Below, one piece after another: positions 18,392 through 26,687 of a stretch of DNA of 64,000 nucleotides. The notes beneath the pieces are model-generated. The model was not told the origin of the DNA, searched no databases, and saw only the letters and a program-made list of their open reading frames with translations. The stretch is from Bradyrhizobium sp. CCGB12 (GTDB taxonomy: Bacteria > Pseudomonadota > Alphaproteobacteria > Rhizobiales > Xanthobacteraceae): positions 4,092,001 through 4,156,000 of the forward strand of contig NZ_JANADO010000001.1 in NCBI RefSeq assembly GCF_024199845.1, written 5' to 3'. Position 1 is the first letter of the stretch. Each line of letters opens with the position of its first letter. Position numbers and translations under genes: made by a program.

Positions 18392-19399
18392 ATGAAGCCA
18401 TTCGTTCTGAATGTCGCTTTGGCGGCAATCGCGATGTCGTGCGTCACAAGCACAGCAAGCCGTGCTGCCTGGGAGCCGGTTCGTCCGGTCGAGTTCATCG
18501 TCCCCGCCGGCACCGGCGGTGGCGCCGATCAGATGGCACGCACCATCCAGGGCATCGTCACCAAGCACAATCTCATGAAGCAGCCGCTGGTCGTCATCAA
18601 CAAGGCCGGCGGCGCGGGCGGTGAAGGTTTTCTCGACGTGAAGACGTCGACGAACAACCCTCACAAGATCATCATCACGCTGTCGAACCTGTTCACGACA
18701 CCGCTGGCAACGGGGATCCCCTTCAACTGGAAGGATCTGACCCCGGTCGCGATGCTGGCGCTCGATGAATTCGTGCTCTGGGTGAATGCCGAGAAGCCGT
18801 ACAACAGCGTCAAGGACTACGTCGACGCGGCGAAAAAGGCACCCGCCGGCTCGTTCAAGATGGGCGGCACCGGCTCCAAGCAGGAAGACCAGATCATCAC
18901 GGTCGGCATCGAGAAGGCGATCGACGCGAAGTTCACCTACATCCCCTACAAGGGCGGCGGCGAAGTCGCGGTTCAGCTCGTCGGCAACCACGTCGATTCG
19001 ACCGTCAACAATCCAATCGAGGCGGTCGCGCAATGGCGCGGCGGCAAGCTCCGTCCGCTCTGCGTCTTCGACGCCCAGCCGATGGCCTATGACGAGCCGA
19101 TCGCCGACGGCAAGGCCTGGAAGGATATTCCGACCTGCAAGTCGCAGGGCCTCGCGATGGAATACCTCATGCTGCGCGGCATCTTCATGTCGCCCAAGGC
19201 CACGAAGGATCAGGTCGAATACTATGTCGAGCTGTTCAAGAAGGTCCGCGCCACGCCGGAATGGCAGGATTTCATGAAGAGCGGCGCCTTCAACACGACC
19301 TTCCTGGCTGGAGCCGACTACGCCAAATGGGTCGAGGCGGAGGAGAAGCGCCACGAAGGCTTGATGAAGGAAGCCGGCTTCCTGGCATCGGGGAATTGA
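18392..19399 (+). CDS. tctC: Tripartite tricarboxylate-type transporter, periplasmic binding protein
   Basis: 335 aa. Signal peptide residues 1-25 (ending ASRAA). The Bug/TctC fold is shown by PVEFIVPAGTGGGADQMART near the start, VINKAGGAGGEGF, then the domain-hinge region FKMGGTGSKQEDQII and YIPYKGGGEVAVQLVGNHVD, which form the carboxylate-binding loops in the family. AGGGAGA precedes ATG. It heads a tctC-tctB-tctA unit. Family ligands are di- and tricarboxylates or other acids. The shared operator hints at oxalate or a related acid (inference). It differs from most TctC proteins in its slightly longer C-terminal region. Confidence 0.9.
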   Translation: MKPFVLNVALAAIAMSCVTSTASRAAWEPVRPVEFIVPAGTGGGADQMARTIQGIVTKHNLMKQPLVVINKAGGAGGEGFLDVKTSTNNPHKIIITLSNLFTTPLATGIPFNWKDLTPVAMLALDEFVLWVNAEKPYNSVKDYVDAAKKAPAGSFKMGGTGSKQEDQIITVGIEKAIDAKFTYIPYKGGGEVAVQLVGNHVDSTVNNPIEAVAQWRGGKLRPLCVFDAQPMAYDEPIADGKAWKDIPTCKSQGLAMEYLMLRGIFMSPKATKDQVEYYVELFKKVRATPEWQDFMKSGAFNTTFLAGADYAKWVEAEEKRHEGLMKEAGFLASGN

Positions 19400-19485
19400 C
19401 CCGCGGCATCGACGACGGCTGAGGACGCTCGTCGTCCTCCCGTCTGCTGCGACCGCGAAAGATCACAACTCCGTCTGGAGGTCCC

Positions 19486-19983
19486 ATGACTGAACGATCC
19501 GGATCCGAATCCGGCCCGACGCACAAGACGCTGGAAATCGGCATGGCGCTGTTGATCGGCGCCTTCGGCCTGGTCGTGATCTTCGGCAGCCTGAAGGCCG
19601 GCATCAACTGGGGCGCGGAGGGCCCGCGTGCCGGCTTCTTCCCCTTCTATGTCGGCGCCGCCATCGTTGGCGCAAGCGCCATCAACCTCTGGCATGCGCA
19701 ACGCGACGACGACGGCCGGCTGTTCGCGGAATGGGGACAGCTTCGCCAGGTCATGAGCGTCGTCGTGCCCACCGCGATCTATGTCGGCTCGATGCCGTTC
19801 ATCGGCCTCTACGTCGCCTCGATGGTCTTCATCGCCTGGTTCATGCGCTGGCTCGGCGGTTATCGCTGGCTGACGGTCGCCGCCGTGGCGATCGGCATGC
19901 CGGTCCTCACCTATCTCGTTTTCGAGCGCTGGTTCCTGGTCCCGCTTCCCAAGGGTCCGCTCGAGGAATGGCTCGGCCTGTAA
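19486..19983 (+). CDS. tctB: Tripartite tricarboxylate-type transporter, small membrane subunit
   Basis: 165 aa with four likely membrane segments: about 22-40 (IGMALLIGAFGLVVIFG), 45-70, 92-125, and 127-150 (WLTVAAVAIGMPVLTYLVF). GLKAG- and RAGFFPFYVG-like stretches are standard in TctB. A GGAGG site precedes ATG. It sits 86 bp after tctC and 60 bp before tctA. Confidence 0.88.
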   Translation: MTERSGSESGPTHKTLEIGMALLIGAFGLVVIFGSLKAGINWGAEGPRAGFFPFYVGAAIVGASAINLWHAQRDDDGRLFAEWGQLRQVMSVVVPTAIYVGSMPFIGLYVASMVFIAWFMRWLGGYRWLTVAAVAIGMPVLTYLVFERWFLVPLPKGPLEEWLGL

Positions 19984-20043
19984 AGGGCTTGGGCTTGTAA
20001 GCGCCGCGCCGTCATTTCCGTTACTGCTGCAGGACGTATCGAT

Positions 20044-21543
20044 ATGGAAGAGTTGGCCAATCTGTTTCACGGCTTCGCGGTCGCCCTGCAGCCCTACAAC
20101 ATCATGCTGATGATCATCGGCATCACGCTCGGGGTCATCATCGGCGTGCTTCCGGGGTTAGGCGGCGCCAACGGCGTGGCGATCCTGCTGCCCCTGACCT
20201 TCAGCATGCCGCCGACATCGGCGATCATCATGCTGTCCTGCATCTACTGGGGCGCATTGTTCGGCGGCGCCATCACCTCGATCCTCTTCAACATACCCGG
20301 CGAGCCCTGGTCCGTGGCGACCACCTTCGACGGCTATCCGATGGCGCAACAGGGCAAACCCGGCGAAGCCCTGACGGCCGCCTTCACCTCCTCCTTCGTG
20401 GGCGCGCTGTTTGCCGTCATCATGATCACGCTGGTCGCGCCCCTCGTCGCCGGCTTCGCGCTGCGATTTGGCCCGGCGGAGAAGTTCGCGGTGTACTTCC
20501 TCGCCTTCTGCAGCTTCGTCGGCCTCAGCAAGGAGCCGCCGTTCAAGACCATCGCGGCGATGATGATAGGCTTTGCGCTCGCCGCGGTTGGCCTCGATTC
20601 GATCACGGGGCAGCTGCGGCTGACCTTCGGCGTCACAGAGCTGCTCAACGGATTCGACTTCCTGATCGCCGTGATCGGCCTGTTCGGCATCGGCGAGATC
20701 TTGCTCACCATGGAGGAAGGGCTGGCATTCCGCGGCGGCAACGCGACCATCAACCTTCGGGTCGTGCTTCAGACCTGGCGGGAATTGCCGGCGTATTGGA
20801 TGACCTCGCTGCGCTCCTGCCTGATCGGGTGCTGGATGGGCGTCACGCCCGCTGGTGCGACGCCGGCATCCTTCATGAGCTACGGCATCGCCAAACGCCT
20901 GGCGCGACGCGGCAACAATTTCGGCAAGGGCGAGATCGAGGGTGTGATCGCGCCGGAGACGGCCGCACATGCCGCGGGCACCTCGGCGCTGCTGCCGATG
21001 CTGTCGCTCGGAGTGCCCGGCTCCCCGACCGCCGCCGTCCTGCTTGGCGGATTGTTGATCTGGGGCCTGCAGCCCGGCCCCATGCTGTTCGTCGAGCAGA
21101 AGGAATTCGTCTGGGGCCTGATCGCGTCGATGTATCTCGGCAATCTCGCCGGCCTCATCGTCGTGCTCACCTGCGTGCCGATCTTCGCCGCGATCCTCCG
21201 CGTGCCCTTCGGCATCATCGCGCCGCTCATCCTCGTGCTCTGTGCGATCGGCGCCTATTCGGTGCACAACAGCACCTTCGACGTGATGCTGATGCTGGTG
21301 TTCGGCGTGCTCGGCTATCTCCTGAAGAAGTGCAACTACCCGCTTGCACCGCTCGTGCTCGCCATCGTGCTCGGCGACAAGGCGGAGGAAGCCTTCCGTC
21401 AATCGCTGCTGGGATCGCAGGGGTCGCTCAGCGTGTTCTTCTCCAATGGCCTCGTCAGCACGATCATGGCGCTCGGTCTGGTCGCCCTGTTCTGGTCCGT
21501 GATCCAGGAAGGCTACAGCCGGCTGCGCACGTCGATGGCGTGA
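20044..21543 (+). CDS. tctA: Tripartite tricarboxylate-type transporter, large permease subunit
   Basis: 499 aa with about 11-12 membrane helices. Signature blocks are GVIIGVLPGLGGANGVAILLP near residue 35, YWGALFGGAITSILFNIPG, and the paired second-half motif LLPMLSLGVPGSPTAAVLLGGLLIWGLQPGP. These are the two pseudo-symmetric substrate-pathway motifs of the family. It completes the TctCBA secondary transporter, driven by the proton or sodium gradient. No terminator is evident after it. Confidence 0.93.
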   Translation: MEELANLFHGFAVALQPYNIMLMIIGITLGVIIGVLPGLGGANGVAILLPLTFSMPPTSAIIMLSCIYWGALFGGAITSILFNIPGEPWSVATTFDGYPMAQQGKPGEALTAAFTSSFVGALFAVIMITLVAPLVAGFALRFGPAEKFAVYFLAFCSFVGLSKEPPFKTIAAMMIGFALAAVGLDSITGQLRLTFGVTELLNGFDFLIAVIGLFGIGEILLTMEEGLAFRGGNATINLRVVLQTWRELPAYWMTSLRSCLIGCWMGVTPAGATPASFMSYGIAKRLARRGNNFGKGEIEGVIAPETAAHAAGTSALLPMLSLGVPGSPTAAVLLGGLLIWGLQPGPMLFVEQKEFVWGLIASMYLGNLAGLIVVLTCVPIFAAILRVPFGIIAPLILVLCAIGAYSVHNSTFDVMLMLVFGVLGYLLKKCNYPLAPLVLAIVLGDKAEEAFRQSLLGSQGSLSVFFSNGLVSTIMALGLVALFWSVIQEGYSRLRTSMA

Positions 21544-21953
21544 GATTCGATCTGCGTAATCTGCACGGCTACTAACGCCAGATTGCCGCAGGTCGAACTT
21601 CTGGAATATAGAATTCCAGGAATTGCGCGTTCGCCAACTGATCGCGCCTCCGCACGTGTGAACAGCACGCGCGTAGAAAATCTCCGAGCGCACAAGCTTT
21701 CAACAGCGGCCTGCGGCATTGCCGCAAAACAGAAATAATCCACAAAATCAATAATTTAAATGGAGCAGGCCACCATCGCCGCCGGCAGTCGGCAGCGATT
21801 GGGGCTTTACAAACCCACACTCCTGGCGCATGTGAACAGGCCCGCGTTATTTCGCCGCACCTCCCCGTCCTCGGTTGAATCTTGGCATAATGAATACCAG
21901 TATGCCCGCCAGCGCATGGACAAAAATGATCGGCGCGTTCGGGAGGGTTTTTA
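21544..21953. other. Intergenic region with operator copy 5 upstream of the first OFA carrier
   Basis: 410 bp. The left 300 bp hold no convincing gene; an AT-rich patch lies at 21735-21760. The right end carries the dyad at 21883-21899 and the GGGAGGG ribosome site at 21941-21947. Confidence 0.6.
21883..21899. promoter_or_regulatory. Putative GntR operator copy 5 (TGGCAT-AATGA-ATACCA)
   Basis: Dyad with one arm mismatch, 55 bp upstream of the first oxalate/formate MFS carrier start. Confidence 0.65.
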
Positions 21954-23243
21954 ATGACGGACATGGTGCAGTCGGGAGCGGCCCCTAGTGCCGCGCGCGT
22001 CAGCGATACTTATCGCTGGGCGCAATTGGCCATCGGCGTAGGCGCGATGGTGATGATCGCCAACTATCAATACGGCTGGACGTTCTTCGTCCCTGACATC
22101 CAGAAGAAGTTCGGCTGGGATCGCGCGTCGATCCAATGGGCCTTTACGCTCTTTGTCCTGTTCGAAACCTGGCTCGTGCCGATCGAGGGATGGTTCGTCG
22201 ACAAATACGGCCCGCGCATCGTGGTGCTGGTCGGCGGCGTGCTCTGCGCCATCGGGTGGGCGATCAACGCGCAGGCCACCACGCTCAACGGCTTCTATCT
22301 CGGAATGATCATCGCGGGCATCGGCGCCGGTGGCGTCTACGGCACCTGCGTCGGCAACGCGCTGAAATGGTTTCCGGACAAGCGCGGCCTTGCCGCGGGC
22401 ATCACGGCCGCAGGCTTCGGTGCAGGCTCCGCGCTGACCGTCGCGCCGATCCAGGCCATGATCAAGGACAGTGGCTTCCAGACCACCTTCCTCTATTTCG
22501 GCCTCGGACAAGGCATCATCATCTGCATCCTCGCCTTCTTCCTGCTGTCGCCGAAGGCGGGCCAGGTGCCACACGTGGTGGCGAACGCCCATCTGCTGCA
22601 GACCCGCCGCAACTACCAGCCGACCGAAGTGCTGCGTCAGCCGATCTTCTGGCTGATGTACTTCATGTTCGTGATCGTCGGCGCCGGCGGGTTGATGGTG
22701 ACGGCCAACCTGAAGCCGATCGCGGCCGACTGGAAGGTCGACAACGTGCCGGTCACGCTGATGGCGGTGACGATGACGGCCGTGACCTTCGCAGCGACGA
22801 TCGACCGCGTGCTCAACGGCCTGACGCGTCCGTTCTTCGGCTGGATCTCCGACATGATCGGCCGCGAGAACACGATGTTCATCGCGTTCGGCATGGAAGG
22901 CTTCGGCATCTGGATGCTCTACCTCTGGGGTCACGATCCGATCTGGTTCGTGCTGCTCTCGGGCTTCGTGTTCTTCGCCTGGGGTGAGATCTACTCGCTG
23001 TTCCCCTCGACCTGCACCGACACGTTCGGCGCCAAGTTCGCGACCACCAATGCCGGCCTGCTCTACACCGCGAAGGGCACCGCCGCACTGCTGGTGCCGA
23101 TCGCCAACTACATGCAGCAGTCGTCGGGCACCTGGGACAGCGTGTTCATCATCGCGGCCGGCGCCAACATCCTGGCTTCGCTGTTGGCGATCGCGGTGCT
23201 GAAACCCTGGCGCAAGATCGTGGTCGAGAAATCGACCATCTGA
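21954..23243 (+). CDS. OFA-family MFS carrier (oxalate/formate antiporter type), copy 1
   Basis: 429 aa, 12 predicted membrane segments. OFA-family signs include NYQYGWTFFVPDIQKKFGW in helix 1, WLVPIEGWFVDKYGPRIVVL, GAGGVYGTCVGNALKWFPDKRGLAAGITAAGFGAGSALT across helices 4-5, and FGWISDMIGRENTMFIAFGME between helices 8 and 9. The family exchanges oxalate for formate or imports monocarboxylates. ATG 21954 has GGGAGGG 6 nt upstream. An operator dyad upstream and a terminator downstream make it a separate unit. It is strongly similar to the next gene, so the two arose by tandem duplication. Confidence 0.88.
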   Translation: MTDMVQSGAAPSAARVSDTYRWAQLAIGVGAMVMIANYQYGWTFFVPDIQKKFGWDRASIQWAFTLFVLFETWLVPIEGWFVDKYGPRIVVLVGGVLCAIGWAINAQATTLNGFYLGMIIAGIGAGGVYGTCVGNALKWFPDKRGLAAGITAAGFGAGSALTVAPIQAMIKDSGFQTTFLYFGLGQGIIICILAFFLLSPKAGQVPHVVANAHLLQTRRNYQPTEVLRQPIFWLMYFMFVIVGAGGLMVTANLKPIAADWKVDNVPVTLMAVTMTAVTFAATIDRVLNGLTRPFFGWISDMIGRENTMFIAFGMEGFGIWMLYLWGHDPIWFVLLSGFVFFAWGEIYSLFPSTCTDTFGAKFATTNAGLLYTAKGTAALLVPIANYMQQSSGTWDSVFIIAAGANILASLLAIAVLKPWRKIVVEKSTI

Positions 23244-23272
23244 TCCGCTCCACCAAGTCTCGTTCAAACATG

Positions 23273-23299
23273 ACGCCCGGCCTCACGGCCGGGCGTTTT
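23273..23299 (+). terminator. Rho-independent terminator after OFA carrier 1
   Basis: A 10-bp stem (ACGCCCGGCC pairing with GGCCGGGCGT), 4-nt loop, then TTT. Starts 30 bp after the stop codon. Confidence 0.85.
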
Positions 23300-23387
23300 C
23301 GTATTTTAAGAACTCATCCGGCGAAGTCCTCACTTGGCGGAACCAGCTATTTTTGCTGCGCTGCGTCACAAGATGGGGCTTGCGTTC

Positions 23388-23404
23388 TGGAATATGGTAT
23401 ACCA
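23388..23404. promoter_or_regulatory. Putative GntR operator copy 6 (TGGAAT-ATGGT-ATACCA)
   Basis: Includes the perfect 10-bp palindrome TGGTATACCA (23395-23404). It lies 101 bp upstream of the second OFA carrier start. Confidence 0.65.
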
Positions 23405-23504
23405 ATTTCCTGACTGCGCTTGCGACGATAAGCCACAACATTTGCGACACTGGGTCATCTTGCAATCCCAGGTCTCATTCAATCAGGCGCTTGGGAGGTT
23501 GTTG

Positions 23505-24827
23505 ATGATTTCCAGCACGGATGGCGCCGTTACAGCCGCGCCTCTTCGCACAGGTTTCCGCTGGCTCCAGCTCGTGATGGGCATCGTCTGCATGGCGATG
23601 ATCGCCAATCTGCAATACGGCTGGACACTGTTCGTCGATCCGATCGATCACGAACACCATTGGGGACGCGCCGCGATCCAACTCGCGTTCACCATCTTCG
23701 TCGTCACCGAGACCTGGCTGGTGCCGATCGAGGCCTGGTTCGTCGACAAATACGGCCCGCGCGTCGTCATCATGTTCGGTGGCGTCATGATCGCACTGTC
23801 CTGGATCCTCAACTCCTACGCTGACTCGCTCACCCTGCTCTACGCGGCCGCGATCATCGGCGGCATGGGCGCGGGCGCGGTCTACGGCACCTGCGTCGGC
23901 AATGCGCTGAAGTGGTTTCCCGATCGCCGCGGCCTCGCCGCAGGCGCGACGGCCGCCGGCTTCGGCGCGGGCGCTGCGCTCACCGTGGTGCCGATCGCGA
24001 GCATGATCGCGGCGAGCGGCTACCAGCACGCGTTCCTCACCTTCGGCATCGGCCAGGGCGTAATCGTGTTCGTGCTCGCCTTCTTCATCCAGCCGCCGCG
24101 GATCTCGATCCCGCCGAAGAAGAAGCAGCTCAACCTGCCGCAGACCAAGATCGACTTCACCCCGCCGCAGGTGCTGCGCAGCCCTGTTTTCTGGGTGATG
24201 TATCTTGTCTTCGTCATGGTCGCCTCCGGCGGCCTGATGACCGCGGCGCAGATCGCCCCGATCGCGCACGACTTCAAGATCGCAAGCACCCCGGTCACGC
24301 TCGCGGGCTTCCAGATGGCCGCCTTGACATTCGCGATCTCGCTCGACCGCATCTTCGACGGTTTCGGACGTCCCTTCTTCGGCTGGGTCTCCGACACGAT
24401 CGGCCGCGAGCACACCATGTTCATCGCCTTCGGCACCGCCGCACTGATGCTGCTGACACTGTCCGCCTATGGCCAAGTGCCTGTTGTCTTCGTGCTCGCG
24501 ACCGCGGTGTATTTCGGCGTGTTCGGCGAGATCTACTCGCTGTTCCCCGCGACTTGCGGCGACACCTTCGGCTCGAAATACGCGACCACCAACAACGGCA
24601 TGCTCTACACCGCGAAGGGCACCGCGTCCCTGCTCGTCCCGCTCGCAAGCGTGATCTCCACCGCCTATGGCTGGAAGGCCGTGTTCGTGGTGGCGGTGGC
24701 CCTCAACGCAACGGCCGCGCTGATGGCCGTGTTCGTGATCAAGCCGCTGCGCCGCTCCTTCATTCTCGGCAAGGAAGCTGAGAGCGCGGGCACCACGACC
24801 GGCAACGCCAAGACCGAGACGGCGTAA
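23505..24827 (+). CDS. OFA-family MFS carrier (oxalate/formate antiporter type), copy 2
   Basis: 440 aa from ATG 23505 (GGGAGG, 6-nt spacing). A longer in-frame extension would run through the operator and is not credible. It has twelve membrane segments and keeps the same blocks as copy 1: NLQYGWTLFVDPIDHEHHWG, VPIEAWFVDKYGPRVV, YGTCVGNALKWFPDRRGLAAG, and FGWVSDTIGREHTMFIAFG. Differences cluster in the cytoplasmic loop (PPRISIPPKKKQLNLPQTK) and the C-terminus, so the copies may differ in regulation or substrate. It has its own operator and terminator. Confidence 0.88.
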   Translation: MISSTDGAVTAAPLRTGFRWLQLVMGIVCMAMIANLQYGWTLFVDPIDHEHHWGRAAIQLAFTIFVVTETWLVPIEAWFVDKYGPRVVIMFGGVMIALSWILNSYADSLTLLYAAAIIGGMGAGAVYGTCVGNALKWFPDRRGLAAGATAAGFGAGAALTVVPIASMIAASGYQHAFLTFGIGQGVIVFVLAFFIQPPRISIPPKKKQLNLPQTKIDFTPPQVLRSPVFWVMYLVFVMVASGGLMTAAQIAPIAHDFKIASTPVTLAGFQMAALTFAISLDRIFDGFGRPFFGWVSDTIGREHTMFIAFGTAALMLLTLSAYGQVPVVFVLATAVYFGVFGEIYSLFPATCGDTFGSKYATTNNGMLYTAKGTASLLVPLASVISTAYGWKAVFVVAVALNATAALMAVFVIKPLRRSFILGKEAESAGTTTGNAKTETA

Positions 24828-24850
24828 GCCAGCACACGCTTGCAGGCTTG

Positions 24851-24886
24851 AGAAAGGGGCGCAGCGATGCGCCCCTTTCTTTTTTT
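24851..24886 (+). terminator. Rho-independent terminator after OFA carrier 2
   Basis: A 12-bp stem (AGAAAGGGGCGC pairing with GCGCCCCTTTCT), 6-nt loop AGCGAT, and a T6 tract. Confidence 0.92.
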
Positions 24887-24954
24887 ACGCAGGGCAAACG
24901 TCAGCATTACTGCCGCAAGATTTTTCGGATCCCCCAAATCCAACGCTTGACGAT

Positions 24955-24971
24955 TGGCATTATGTATACCA
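24955..24971. promoter_or_regulatory. Putative GntR operator copy 7 (TGGCAT-TATGT-ATACCA)
   Basis: Dyad 34 bp upstream of the CBS-protein start, with TTGACG (24947-24952) immediately before it, as at copy 2, where TTGACA precedes the dyad. Confidence 0.65.
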
Positions 24972-25004
24972 CACTTCCTCTGTCATTCACCCAAGGAGGT
25001 TGCA

Positions 25005-25433
25005 ATGCTGGTCGGAGACATTCTGCGCAAGAAGACGCCGCGCGTTGTCACGGTGCGAATGAACGAAACGGTGGGTATCGCCGCCAAGCTGATGCGCGCC
25101 AACAACATCAGCGCGCTAGTGGTCAAGGACGTGGTCCGCTCCGAGGGTAACACCGCGGTCGGCATGTTCACCGAGCGCGACGTGGTGCGCGCCGTCGCCG
25201 AGCACGGCGCCAATGCCGTCAACGTCAAGGTCTCGCAGCTGGTCTCGGTGCAGCAGCTGGTGTCCTGCACCTCCTCGGACACGATCGAGCACGTCCGGCA
25301 TCTGATGAACCGGCATCACATCCGGCATCTGCCTGTCATCGACGAGTACAGCCTCGTCTCCGTCATCAGCATGCGCGACATCGCCGCTGCCGTCGACGAA
25401 GCACTCAACGGCACGCCGCAAGCAGCAGCCTAG
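25005..25433 (+). CDS. Two-CBS-domain protein
   Basis: 142 aa, a stand-alone Bateman module. CBS1 runs about 1-68 (MLVGDILRKKTPRVVTV...GMFTERDVVRAVAEHG) and CBS2 about 75-137 (VSQLVSVQQLVSCTSSDTIEHV...HLPVIDEYSLVSVISMRDIAAAV). Such pairs bind adenosine nucleotides and usually regulate an enzyme or carrier. AAGGAGG lies 5 nt before ATG 25005. The upstream dyad suggests membership of the oxalate regulon; a partner (carrier or ligase) is inference. Confidence 0.88.
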   Translation: MLVGDILRKKTPRVVTVRMNETVGIAAKLMRANNISALVVKDVVRSEGNTAVGMFTERDVVRAVAEHGANAVNVKVSQLVSVQQLVSCTSSDTIEHVRHLMNRHHIRHLPVIDEYSLVSVISMRDIAAAVDEALNGTPQAAA

Positions 25434-25460
25434 AGCTCCCAGCCACAAAACAGGCGCGCT

Positions 25461-25607
25461 CCCTCTCCCGCTTGCGGGAGAGGGTTGGGGAGAGGGTGTC
25501 TCCGCTAGGGAAACTCCCCAAGAGGATAGAGCCCTCACCCGCCGCGCTCGGGACGATGCTTCGCATCGCCCGGGGCACGTCGACCTCTCCCGCAAGCGGG
25601 AGAGGTG
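25461..25607. repeat. Hairpin repeat element (CTCTCCCGC-GCGGGAGAG type), copy 1
   Basis: Two 22-bp self-complementary blocks built on CTCTCCCGC(TT/AA)GCGGGAGAG, at 25462-25483 and 25584-25605, enclose ~100 bp that includes AGAGCCCTCACCCG and a CGGGACGATGC/GCATCGCCCG hairpin. A second element of the same family is at 39198-39313. Typical intergenic mosaic repeat of Bradyrhizobium. Confidence 0.85.
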
Positions 25608-25667
25608 CAGCAGACCTGTGTCACGAGCCATCGCAACGCTTCCAAATCTTGGTCCCACGAGGATTTC

Positions 25668-26687
25668 ATGAAGATCTGCATCTACGGCGCCGGCGCGATC
25701 GGCGGATATCTCGGGGTTCAGCTCGCGCGCGCAGGCGCCGACGTCAGCCTGGTCGCACGCGGCGCGCACCTTGCCGCGATGCGCGAGCGCGGCCTGACGC
25801 TGCTCGCGGGCGAGGAAAAGCACACCGTGCATCCGCGCTGCACCGACAATCCCGCCGAGCTCGGCGTGCAGGATACCATCGTCGTCACGCTGAAGGCGCA
25901 CTCGATCACCGGCGTGATCGAGAAGATGCAGCCGCTGCTCGGCCCGCACACCCGCATCGTCACTGCCGTCAACGGCATCCCCTATTGGTACTTCTACAAG
26001 CACGGCGGCCAATACGAGAATTCGACGCTGGAGAGCATCGACCCCGGCGGGCGGCAGTGGCGCGAAATCGGCGCCGAGCGTGCCATCGGCTGCATCGTCT
26101 ATCCCGCCACCGAGATCGAGGCGCCCGGCGTGATCCGCCACGTCTACGGCAACAATTTCCCGCTCGGCGAGCCCTCCGGCGAGGTCACACCGGACGTGCA
26201 GCGACTTGCCGACCTGTTCGTCGCGGCCGGCCTGAAGGCCCCCGTGCTCGACCGCATCCGCGACGAGATCTGGCTGAAACTCTGGGGCAATGTCTGCTTC
26301 AATCCGATCAGCGCGCTCACGCATGCAACCCTCGACGTGATCTGCACCGATCCGGCGACGCGCGCGCTGTCGCGCGCGATCATGGTGGAGACGCAGGCCA
26401 TCGCCGAGACCTTCGGCGTCAAATTCCGCGTCGACGTCGAGCGCCGCATCGAGGGCGCCCGCAAGGTCGGCGCGCACAAGACCTCGATGCTCCAGGATCT
26501 CGAGCGCGGCCGCCCGATGGAGATCGACCCGCTCGTCACCGTCGTGCAGGAGATGGGCCGCCTCACCGGCATCGCCACGCCCGCGCTCGACTCGGTGCTG
26601 GCGATGGTGACCCAGCGTGCCCGCATCGCCGGCCTCTATGACGGCATCTCGACGCCATCAGATCCCCGCGCACTGGCGGTGGCATGA
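25668..26687 (+). CDS. Ketopantoate-reductase-family (PanE/ApbA) oxidoreductase
   Basis: 339 aa. The N-terminal Rossmann fold MKICIYGAGAIGGYLG binds NADP(H). The catalytic-type Lys is in TLKAHS, and the C-terminal helical domain contains EIWLKLWGNVCFNPISALTHATLD with the family's Lys/Asn/Ser pattern. Many paralogues are not pantothenate enzymes; length and the following FAH-family gene suggest a catabolic 2-keto/2-hydroxy acid step. It overlaps the next gene by 4 bp (ATGA), so they form one unit. It is preceded by a hairpin repeat, with no operator dyad. Confidence 0.85.
   Translation: MKICIYGAGAIGGYLGVQLARAGADVSLVARGAHLAAMRERGLTLLAGEEKHTVHPRCTDNPAELGVQDTIVVTLKAHSITGVIEKMQPLLGPHTRIVTAVNGIPYWYFYKHGGQYENSTLESIDPGGRQWREIGAERAIGCIVYPATEIEAPGVIRHVYGNNFPLGEPSGEVTPDVQRLADLFVAAGLKAPVLDRIRDEIWLKLWGNVCFNPISALTHATLDVICTDPATRALSRAIMVETQAIAETFGVKFRVDVERRIEGARKVGAHKTSMLQDLERGRPMEIDPLVTVVQEMGRLTGIATPALDSVLAMVTQRARIAGLYDGISTPSDPRALAVA

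Noticed and set aside
23334..23504. N-terminal extension of the second OFA carrier
   Set aside because: The extension reads through the operator dyad, has no ribosome site, and is absent from the paralogue; ATG 23505 has GGGAGG.
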